Below, in pieces: positions 26,501 through 38,500 of a DNA stretch of 64,000 bases. Numbering within the stretch: position 1 is the stretch's first letter; each line of letters begins with the position of its first letter. The notes beneath the pieces are model-generated. The model was not told where the DNA came from and did not search any database. It worked only from the letters and a program-made list of their open reading frames with translations. The position numbers and the translations under genes were made by a program. The stretch is from Acanthopleura granulata (taxonomy: Eukaryota; Mollusca; Polyplacophora; Chitonida; Chitonidae), in assembly GCA_016165875.1 (NCBI GenBank), contig JABBOT010000034.1, forward strand, positions 868,001 through 932,000, read 5' to 3'.

Positions 26501-29500
26501 AGCATTTGCACCATGGACATGTAAGTCAGTGGTAGAGAAGCTGTAATTTTAGGTTCATCGCTTAAATTAACTTGTGAAGACTTATGACTAACGGCATTAT
26601 GGTGGTAGAAACACCACTTTACAGAGGTTCTGCATGCTTAAAATAATGACAGATCCTTTCCTGTCTTATGTAATTCTGTCAGCTGAGCAATTTTGAAATA
26701 GCCTGGTCGGTAGGCCATCTTCGAGTGTTAGCAATGCCATCCAGCCTCCTGGCCGTGCAGGGTAACTTACAGCAGTGTGGACAGCACTCCCCTGAGGGCA
26801 CGCTCCCGATGTTCATCGGGTACTGGCAGTTCAGCTGCTGACAGTTACATTCCACCCTGTACACATCGCAGCACCCATCGGGCGTCTTCACCAGGGTGGA
26901 ATATTCTCCAGGCTTCAGGCGCGGCTCCGTCAGCGCGGCGCATCGCACTTTGTCACACACGCCTGCCATACACAAAAATTCTCAGTGCCTTTCATTTATT
27001 TACTTATTTCTTTATTCGTTTGTTGCTTATAATGCCCTACTCAATTACACAATGTTAGTTTTATGGGTGGAAGAAAGGACCACTGACATTTGGCAAGATA
27101 CTGACGAACTTTCCCAAATGTGATATACAGGTATGGGGCAGCATTGCTAAAAGGCGTGATTTTATGGCGTTTTACAGATTAATTAGCATATACACCTTAC
27201 AGAATCGAGCCTGTCAGTTCAGTTGGGTTCCTAAGCATATACTATACAACCCATGTGAATTTGTGAGATCCCTGGAATGGCTTATAAAAGATTCTCTCAG
27301 ATCCGCGCCTTCTGCAATGTTTCAACGTAACTGTTTATTAAATGTGACGAATGACCAAGCAGCATTTGACATCATTTCAAATCAGTTGCTAATGATGAAA
27401 CTGCAATAGATAACCTCTGCATTTGTGTCCTAATTTCTGTCTCAGTCGCGAGGCCAATGCCTTTCTCAGTTGCTACTTTTAACAATTTACTCAAAAGGGT
27501 AGGTTCAAACTCTAACACAGATAGTGATAAGAAGCCAGTTTGTCACATTATTTTTGGTGCTCTGGCTCAAGATAAATGACTTACTGGTTGTGTTGGGAGT
27601 AGATGGTGGCACTGTAACAGTCACAGTGACAGTTGATGACACAGGTGTTGATCGTGTCGAGGAAATCATGGAAGTGGGTGGGGTTGTCGAAGCTGAAATC
27701 GGATCACATTTAAATCTGACGCTGTGACTTATCGACGAATGATGGAATGGTGTTGAATTAGCATCTATGATGGATGCAGGTTTGTAGGATCGATTAATCA
27801 AGAAAATGGATACAGATCCTCTAAAGCTAGGCGAAAACAGACTTTTTTCTGCTGGAATTTACAGCCAAAGACCAATTAAAACACTTCACCACACATTACC
27901 ATATTTTTATAGCTGGCGGAAAAAACACTAATAATACATTGCATTGTTCCAAACGGTCAACAGTACAAAATCCAATACTGACATGCTTCCTACAATTTCC
28001 GGGCCCACAGAATAAGTCGAACCACAGGTGGCCTGCATGTAGCTCTTACTCTACTCACAAGCTGTATGGAGAACAATATCGGAGAGTAAGCCATACAGTA
28101 CTGTTCAGTTAATACCATCTTTAATGTCTGTACAAACTTACTGCAATTGACCTCGTCGGTGTCACAGTCAATGGCTCCGTCACACCGAAGCTTCTCGGGC
28201 AGACACTGGCCGCTGTGACATCGGAAATGATCGACTGGACATGACTTACAGCCACACTTACAACTGGCAAGGTCAAGCGTTTGACTAAAGCCCTAGAGTG
28301 GACAAAATCTTCGGTGTAAAAAAACACAATCGGCGAGCAATGACAGCTTGAGGCACATTTTCCAATACGGACTACAATTATGTAAATAAACAATAATATC
28401 GACTTTTTTAAGTGCGCATTTATTTCTTTGACTGCTGTTTTACACCGTGCACAAAAATGTTTCACTGATACGACGACGGCCAGAATTATGGTGGGAGGAA
28501 ACCGGGCTGAATCCGGGAGGGAACCCATGACCTTCCCAAGTACGAACGGAGATGAAGCCAGCGTGGTATGGGCTTGAACTCACAGCGATCGCATTGCTGA
28601 GAAGCCTCTGGGTCATAACGTTGCACTAGCGCGCAAACTCCGTTGACGTCGGAGGCCGCTTTTCACTGTGTTAGAAACATTTTTTTATGCCATCGATTTA
28701 GCAAAATTAAGTTAAGTGATGTAGATGGAATTGATGACGCAGAAACTGGGGGAGAAAGTGAAGATGAAGTGACACGCTTTAGTCAGTGCAATCAACTCTT
28801 GCGCCATACAACAACTGCAGGTAATAAAGAATGAACACGATCAAAGGCTTGCCTGGGATATCTTCATCATACCTATTCGCTGTACTCGTAAATCACTCAC
28901 CGGTGAACAGGGGGGGCATTTCTTTGGTATGCAGTGAACAGATCCGCTGAAACAGGTGCACGCTGCACAGTTCTTGTCAAGGGCGATGTCCCCAGGCTAC
29001 AACAACAATGGCAACAACAACAACATGGCTGTCATTTATAAAAACTACAAGGCTTTTCCCTGGGCTAGACCCCGTTTCCTCCGTGGTGTACCATTGTAAA
29101 ATAATTCTGAGTAGTATGGTGTTGAACTTTTGTTGTATTAATCATGCAAATGAACACTGGTAGATTTTACTTGATTGCACAGTGTTCAACAACGTATTCA
29201 TACAATTCGTCTTAACTATGTGCCACAGCAGAAGGGAGTGTACTAGGTAAGGGCTGATCTACTTAAACTACTACATCGTTTATATTTAGTATATTGAGGC
29301 ATGAAAATCAATGCTTTCAAAGCATCAGTACTACTGCACTCTCACAAATTTCCTGGCATCTAGTCTACCAAACCTATACGTTGACCCTAAAATTTACACA
29401 TTCAGTTACATGTACATGATCATGTCTTAAGTTTTTAACACGTATTAAAAATTTACTTGAAAGAAAAAGAGAAATTTCAGACGCAAATAAACAAAATAAA

Positions 29501-32500
29501 ACATTTCTTCGGTGCTGAAACTCACATTTGTTCAGGACGTACCATGTACCATCCAAACTCACACTTGTTCAGAACGTACCATGTACCATCCAAACTCGCA
29601 TTTGTTCAGAACGTTCCATATACCATCCAAACCCACATTTATTCAGCATGTACCATGTACCATCCAAACTCACATTTGTTCAGAGCGTACCATGTACCAT
29701 CCAAACCCACATTTGTTCAGAACGCACCATGTACCATCCAAGCAAACTTTCATACGATCCTTCTTTCTCCTATGAACAAAGCTCTCTGAATTGGGGAAGA
29801 TGAGCAACTATTCCTGGTTACCTTGACAACTTTGTCCTCCACAAGACATGTGCAGTTCTTCTTCATGACACATTTCAGCCCATCACAATACTGACCCTGA
29901 GGGCAGCCATTCTTCGGGCAGGAGGTAACATTCATCGGGTGGTAACACACAGGGATGGTGGTTGTTGTTGTTGTCACAGGTGGTGTTGTTGACCCTACTG
30001 TTCAACGGAGAAACAATACTGATGAAATTATTTATTCATTTATTTGATTCGCGATTTAAAATACTCAAAAATATTTCACATATACAATGGAAGCCAGCAA
30101 TATGGTGGAAGGAAACCGAATAGAGCCTCGGGGAAACCCACGACCATCCGCATGTTGCTGGTGGACCCTCCGACTTACGAGTAGAGAGGAAGTCAGCATG
30201 AGCTGGACTTGAACTCACAGCAACCGCGCTGGTGGAAGGCTCCTGGGGCATTACGTTCGCCAGCGTGCTAACCAAGTGAGTCACAGAGACCTCCTAGATG
30301 AAATGAAACCTTTATTTAAAGAATGATTGAATGATTATGGCATAACGCCACGTCGGTAGTATCTCAGTCATACCCTGGCGCGTTTATTTATAGAGGATAT
30401 TAATTAAAGAGTATTAACTTCAACTTCTTGGTTATCTTCACTGCTGTATTTTTTTGTTCTACTGAAGACGCCTTCGCTGGAATTAACAGATTCAAGAACG
30501 TTCAAGTTTGTCGGTGGAGGAAATCAACAGAAAGATCGTGGAAAACAACAGGTGAATCAAATTTATTTGTTCGTTACATTTTTATAGCTTGCATTTTAAG
30601 CTGGAATTTGGAGTTGGTTGTCATTTATGACGTGACATCAGTTTATGCGATTTCATAATCAGCTTCGGAAAAATACATCACTTTTTCTGTCAGGCTTACT
30701 TGGACATAGACGTTATTCTAGTTGCATTAAAAAGGTTTTGATCCCTCTGGGTATCAAATGTAGCCATAAAATGCAGCATGATATATTTTTCTGAGGACCT
30801 CGTATTAACAATTTTTGTCTTTTTGTCACTTTTTTCCTTTGAACTGAAGTAAAAGCAATCAATTTTTCCCTTTGAACTGAAGTAAAAACAATCAAAATAG
30901 CCTACTGTAAAACTCTCATGTACTCACTGCACTCCGGCAAAAGCTTCAAGCACCCCACGCGGACTTCGTAGTCAAAGCAGAGCGGGGCGTTGTCGGTGTT
31001 GTTGCAGATGAGACCTGTCCACAGGTTACACCGCACCTTCTGCCCTGTCTGCTTGTGGGGGGTCTTATCCGGGCTCGATGTCCTACACTGGATTTCCATT
31101 GGCTGCTGGCAGGGGCCGTGCACCTGTTCAATTGGCTCCACGTCTCCTGTATTCCCGGGAGTGGGGTGATGATTGTTAACCCAGGCTCCCCAGTTTATAC
31201 AGTCTGCGACTGTAGATCAATAAAATATGCAATGAAAATAGATCAACAGACTAAATTATTGGAGTTTAACGTCGTTTTCAACATGATTCCAGTCCTATCT
31301 TAACACCCCTCGTGGTCACATTATACTGTCTTGACATTAAAATGACCTCCGTTTGCTCCGCTTCTCTTATGCTGAGCGCAACCTGGGCAGCACCAAGATT
31401 ACAGATGTTAAAGTCTTGCCTCGATTTCGGATGGAATCCCCACCCCGATGTACGGTTTACAAAACTGATGCTCTATCCCACTGCGCAAAAATATCCCCTA
31501 GGAAAACTGACAGATACAAAAACATTTGCTCTTCGAAGACAATCACTGTGTAAACCTTCTCCACGTACGAAATGATGTAATCCAATTTAATTTGAAACTA
31601 AGACAACTATATGAAGTTTAAATGCCACGAGTTATAAAGAAACTTAATGCGTCCTAAACTAATAAAATCGAACAACATGAAAAACTGGCACAACAACACG
31701 AAAAACGTCAGGAGAAGACCCCCCTACATACCCATCCACTACCATACCTCCGTACAATCCTAACACCGTCTCCCTTCCCCAACCTTGCCAGTTGACATAT
31801 AACATTATAAGATCACAGTCAAATGTCTGAGTAAAGCTGCATTTGCATTTTCATATACTTCACACCAAACTTTACACTTCAAATATCTGCCTTAGTTTTA
31901 TGCCCCGAAAGTTCCCATCATGATAGATTTGTCTTGACACATTAAAAAAGCTAGATTTTCCCAACTATACTGAACTAATTAGTGTCGGAAAAGAAGCCTC
32001 ATTTCAACATTGTACGTCAGTCAATGCTGTCTGTGTGGGATTTATATTACATGTCTCACGCATGTACCTTGTGGTGGTGTGATAGACGACGTCACCTCTG
32101 ACGTTGTCACTGGCGTCGTGGTCGAAACAGGAGGTGTACTTGTGGCTGAAAGCAAATAACATATATAATTTAATCCACAATTTATGGTCGTCAGATGCTC
32201 GTTAATCTGGATGTATACAGGACTTCTCTTAACACGAAAATTACACCTTTATAACTGAAATGATCAAGCTTTAACAACAGAGTCTGACCTAGGAATATAG
32301 TTTGGAATGACTGGCAAATACTATCACCATATCATGTAGGAATAACAACTGAACAGATTAAACCATGAAGCATTTTGGACATTTTATACTGTATCTTATT
32401 TTCCGGGTAACATCTGCCCTAGTGTGAGTATTTCTTTTACAGTTCACTTACTTTCTGTCGTGTAGCAACCAAGGATGTCAAAGCGGAGAGCTATTTTATT

Positions 32501-35500
32501 GTGCCAGGTCTGGGGTCGGATGCGAATGAACTGAGCTCTGATAGGTTTGCTGAACCAGTTGGTTACGGGCTTGTTGGAATCCTGATTGCCTGGTAAAACC
32601 TGAAATCAGAAGCAGAACACAAATACAGTTCAACACCCTCAGCAGAAATAAATGTATGGGTATTTTTCTTTCATTTATTTCAGTAAAGCTGAACCCAGAA
32701 ACTAATCACATAAAGTACTGCTCTAATCACAATAGATACTGGGTAGAAATATTAAAATGACAGGAAGGAAATCCCCAGCAACAAACATGACAAACCTAAC
32801 ATCATGTTTCAAATACATTTTTAAACCAACATAAATGAAAATTCCTTGAAAACAAGATATTCTGCTGTACCCGAAAAATTTCCCTGGTGTGACGTGATAA
32901 TGTTCCAAATAGACGTCGAATCATGCTGGCATATGTGACGTCGGAAAAGGCATTTATGTTGGGACGATGTCAAGAGCGTTGCATTTAAATCGCCATTTGT
33001 AGATACAGGTCAGCAATTGACGACGTCATGTGTTTGTGCGCGGTGTCACGTCGCGCAAAGTGGAAGGGACGGGAAAACTTTGTATTCTTCGAAGAAATGT
33101 ACAACGTGGGTTTTAATGCACTGAAACTTTCTGACAATTCAGGGAAAGCAATTCAGATTATATTAGTCTTTATCATTACACCTTGCTTTTCAGACACAGA
33201 AGGTTTGACACCAGAGTGGCTCTTTACTCTTACGGCATTTATGGGCTTTATGGGCGGAGAGACTCCGTCTTCAGATGTGTAGGACACAATCATGGGAAGG
33301 CAAGTGACCTTCAGCGTGTTCAAGGACCGTAAGACGGGACAAATGGCCACACTGGTGCAGTTGGCGGTTTATTCTCACCAAGGTTCGCAGAGGAACACAA
33401 AACAGGGGAAAAAATCTCAAAATTCTGTGCGCAATGCCGGATTGAGACAGGATCTTATCACTGGGGTCGTGCAATTCATTCACTGAGCTACATCTCACTC
33501 CGACACACCAAAGTGTCCACTACCGGTGACCATATACCTCTGTTCCTATCACAGAAACAGGACTGATATCAGTATGCCATGTATACACCTATACTTTATA
33601 CCTAGATACCGGGGTTTCCTCCCACTATAACACTGGCGGAGGTCGTTTAAGTGAAATATTGTTGAGTAGGGCGTAAAGGACACTTTAATACCTTTTCTAC
33701 ACCTAGCTGTTCCTGGCACGGGCTTCTCCAGTGGTCGGCGCTGTAGGTGCACTCCACAGTATGTGGGGTGATGTAGTCAGGTATGCTTCCCGCTCCCCTC
33801 AACGTCATATACACACGCACACTTACCTTGTCAACACCTGGCTGCTCCTGGTAAATGTTCCAGTCGTCAGTGCTGTAGGCGTACTCAACAGTGTATGAGG
33901 TCACGTAGTTAGGTATGCTCCCTCTTCCCTGAGTGGTCACACCAGTCAAAAGCCAGGGACGGCCAAAGTCCACCTCGACATACTGGGCCTTATCATCCAG
34001 GGACGGCATCCACGAGGACACCGCATGCAGAGCGGCATTCTGGGAGGTGAAAGAGCTGCCGCGGACAGACGTTGAGTTGCTGGTGTGCTGAACCATCTGC
34101 ATGCTCAGGGTGCAGTTTGCTGAAAGGCACAGGAACAAGAGTCTCGTGTTCAGGCCAGCAAATACTTATTCATTGCTTAGTGCTTAATGACATGTTCAGC
34201 AAATACTTCAGTTAACATTACCCAAGTTGTTGTGAGATGTGGAGAGAGAAACAGGATGCTTGAAGAGAACCAATGATCTTCGGGCTAACAATTGTCAAAA
34301 AGTGATTGCACCTGATAAGGACAGGCCACATATTTAGAAAGTACGCATCATCTGAAAGGCAAGTTTGTGCTGATTTCAAACATGGCCTTCACTTTTTGGC
34401 ATTTTTTACAGTGAGTAAAACGGAAAAAAATATTGAGGCGCTACGGTGGACTTTTTGGACGATACTGAAGTAGCTGTTGTAACTGCTATGTTACCAAATT
34501 AAAAACAGTTTCAGGTGTTTTAATACATCTAGAACGTAGACATCTAGCAATCAGAGGGTGTTTTTTTGCAGCTAAAAACAACCTGTGACATCACTGTGCC
34601 TCAATCTGGAGGAAAAGTCCACCGTAGCACTTCAGTCTTTATTTCCGTTTTAATTACTACCAAAAAATGACAAGGAGATAATGAAGGCCAAATTTGGATT
34701 CAGCACGAAACTGCTTTCCCGTTGATGTGTACTTTCTAAAAATGTGGTCTGTTCTTTCAAAGATGTAAGATATGAATACTTTAAAAAGAAAAGACCTATG
34801 AATTACAACGTTCCTTCAGACATTTACCACCCGGTCTAGACCATTGGAGACTGACCTGACCACAATCCAAACTTACCACTCTGTCGTGGCTGGTTGAGCT
34901 ACCATAAAAATCCTGGTGGTTCACCGTGCCTTCACAGGCTAGCCTAAAAAAACAACTGTCTTACCTGCATATCTGGTAGGAGGAGTGAGGTTTTCTGCAC
35001 TTGTGGGTCTTGCAGTAGGAGGGGGTCCTGTGGCAGGTTGTGGTGTTCCTGTCTCAATAGATATCGACGGCGGTATTCTTGGAGTCACTGATCCTGACAC
35101 AGTTGGGGGTGACAGGGTTGATCCTGTTCCAGGAGATGGCGTGGGAGTTTTAGTAGGTGGTGTGGTAGGTTGTGGTGTTCCTGTCGTATTAGATATCAAC
35201 AACGGTATTCTTGGAGTCACTGACCCTGACGCAGTTGGGGGTGACAGGGTTGATCCTGTTCCAGGAGATTTTGTAGGAGTTTTAGTAGGTGGTGTGGTAG
35301 GTTGTGGTGTTCCTGTCTCAATAGATATCGACGGCGGTATTCTTGGAGTCACTGACCCTGACGCAGTTGGGGGTGACAGGGTTGATCCTGTTCCAGGAGA
35401 TTTTGTAGGAGTTTTAGTAGGTGGTGTGGTAGGTTGTGGTGTTCCTGTCTCAATAGATATCAACAACGGTATTCTTGGAGTCACTGACCCTGACGCAGTT

Positions 35501-38500
35501 GGGGGTGACAGGGTTGATCCTGTTCCAGGAGATTTTGTAGGAGTTTTAGTAGGTGGTGTGGTAGGTTGTGGTGTTCCTGTCTCAATAGATATCAACAACG
35601 GTATTCTTGGAGTCACTGACCCTGACGCAGTTGGGGGTGACAGGGTTGATCCTGTTCCAGGAGATTTTGTAGGAGTTTTAGTAGGTGGTGTGGTAGGTTG
35701 TGGTGTTCCTGTCTCAATAGATATCGACGGCGGTATTCTTGGAGTCACTGACCCTGACGCAGTTGGGGGTGACAGGGTTGATGCTGTCCCAGGAGATGGC
35801 GTAGGACTTTTAGTAGGTGGCGTTGGAGGTTTTCGTGTTGCTGTCGTATTAGATTTCAACAACGGTATTCCTGGAGTCACTGATCCTGGCACAGTTGGGG
35901 GTGACAGGGTTGATCCTGTTCCAGGAGATCGTGTAGGAATATTAGTAGGTGGTGTGGTAGGTTGTGGTGTACCTGTCTTATTATTTATCAAGAACGGTAT
36001 ACCTGGAGTCACTGATCCTGACACAGTTGGGGGTGACAGGGTTGATCCTGTTCCAGGAGATTTTGTAGGAGTTTCAGTAGGTGGTGTGGTAGGCTGTGGT
36101 GTTCCTGCCTTACTAGATCCCGTGGGTGGTGATAAGGTACTCTCACTGGTTGGAGAAACTGGGCAGGTGACCCCCTTAGGCTCACAGTATACTCTCACTT
36201 CATAGTCAGAACACTTGCCCGATGGTTGTTTGGTGTTATCACAAACAAGACCATTGTACTGAAGATTGCAGATAACGCCGGTTCCAAGAGTTCCCTGCGA
36301 ACCGACAACCCGACACTCGATGGCAGTGATGTCCTCAGAACGGCAGAATGTGTACAGGTTACGTAGAGTATGAATGTTTTCCACCTCTCCTTCACGCCCA
36401 GGAGCATTACCATTCATCCACCGTGTCCAGCTACAATTATAAACCGGTACGACTGATGCAGTTGGGGGTGACAGGGTTGATGCTGTTGAAGGAGATGGTG
36501 TAGGAGATCCAGTAGGTGGTGTAGTAGGTTGTGGTGTTCCTGTCTTAATAGATCCCTTGAATGGTGATCCTGAAGTCACTGATCCTGACACAGTTGGGGG
36601 TGACATGGTTATTCCTGTTGAAGGAGATGGTGTAGGACTTTTAGTAGGTGGTGTGGTAGGCTGTGGTGTTCCTATCTTAATAGATTTCGAGGATGGTGTT
36701 CCTGAAGTCACTGATCCTGACACAGTTGGGGGTGACATGGTTATTCCTGTTGAAGGAGATGGTGTAGGAGTTTTAGTAGGTGGTGTGGTAGGCTGTGGTG
36801 TTCCTGTCTTAATAGATCCCTTGAATGGTGATCCTGAAGTCACTGATCCTGACACAGTTGGGGGTGACATGGTTAATCCTGTTGAAGGAGATGGTGTAGG
36901 AGTTTTAGTAGGCGGTGTGGGAGGTCGTCGTGTTCCTGTCTTAATAGATCCCGTGGGTGGCGATCCGGAAGTCACTGATCCTGACACAGTTGGGGGTGAC
37001 ATGGTTATTCTTGTTGAAGGAGATGGTGTAGGAGATCCAGTAGGTGGTGTAGTAGGTTGTGGGGTTCCTGTCTCAATAGGTCCTGTGGATGGTGATCCTG
37101 AAGTCAACAAAATATTATAATGTACAGTGCTATCATGATTTTCATTGAAATTGTGAAATGACGTTTTATTATCTTGATTATTAACATTTATAGCACGAAC
37201 TATTGGAGCTTTAAAATACGCTTGTTTTACTTACACATGTAGGAACAAAAGTTTTAATAACAAACTTTACTTCTTTCTATCAATTTTCTGAATACAGCAA
37301 TCAAATTTTTCATGACATCATGTACAGTTTTATCACCAGCGGTAATACATGTACCATGTGTGGTAAAATTATAAAAACATATGAATTAACCTATGTGTCT
37401 TTATTTCTTTCTCTTTATTCCATTACTTTGGGCTATGGACTACTGAATCTGAAATTAAGAATTATTATTATTTCATGAACGTCCTTCTTGGCTAACGCTT
37501 TCAGCCTCAAGCTTTACACTTTCAACTGACCTGTTGTACATGGACAGTAAAATCGGACTTCGTAGTCGTTGCAATTGCCGTTATTCTGAAAATCGTAGCA
37601 AGTTAGGCCTTCGGTAACGCTGCACGTTATCGTCTGCCCGGTCTCCTCGGCCGCTTCCTGAGTGCTGACCTCTCGGCAGTCGATTTTCACCGGATTGTCA
37701 CAGAACTGGTGGGACTTTCGGATGGTAGCCAGAGACTCGATATCTCCACCATTGGCTCCGCCAGGTTTGTCGACATTGATCCAGTCTGTCCACTGGCACT
37801 GTAGGAGCATCTGAGCGGTTGTGCCCGGTGGTGGTACAGTGGTTGTAGGACCGCTAGCACAAGTCGGGTCAGATGAGCACTGGATGGTGTTGTTGTGGCA
37901 AATGCACGTGGAACATTCTTCCGCTGTGTTTTCCCATTGCTCCCAAGCCTGTGTGTTAATATTGATTTATTGGTTTATTTCTGATATCATGGCAGTTACC
38001 TATAGGGTTGGGGACACAAGAGTGTCTGGAGGTATCTGGAGTGCCATGGGCAAACCACCATCCTTTGGCAATTTAGGGACAGACTTTCCCAAGAGTGACA
38101 TACAAGATTGTACAACTGGTAAAGGAAAAGTGGTTTTCCACCAATGTCATATTGTACTAACAGTCTGAGAACTGTTGACTGTGTATTGTTACAAATGTAG
38201 AAATTGCCTGTCCAGTGCCTAGGGTTTGAAATGCGAAAGGTTTATACAGTTATTGAAGCTCCAAGAACTGTAATACAGCTGTAGGGCAGTGTAAGGAGCT
38301 GTGGGGGAGTATATGGCAGCCGGTATAAGGTTGCGAAATGCTAGCCAGGTTGTACAATGCAACTCTGAGATTTCGAAATGAACCTGTGAGATTGTATGAT
38401 GCAGCTGCAATGACGTGTAGTATTTTATTGCTACAAAATGTTGTTGGCTTGTAACATTGTGAGAAAAAAAACAGCTCTTTATAGCTAGTAAGGGATGTCA

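Noticed and set aside
29457..29803. Three overlapping plus-strand readings with the words VPCTIQTH / MYHPNSHLF
   Set aside because: A 37-bp minisatellite read in rotation; lies in an intron of the minus-strand gene.
33292..33486. Possible extra exon in the module 11 intron (VFKDRKTGQMATL on the plus strand)
   Set aside because: Wrong strand for the gene, no splice-compatible minus-strand frame, and module 11 is complete without it.
34985..36205. 406-residue plus-strand reading (VTDPDAVGGDRVDPVPGD type)
   Set aside because: Exact antisense shadow of the 132-bp mucin repeat; the minus strand has splice sites, correct phases and an embedded CysD.
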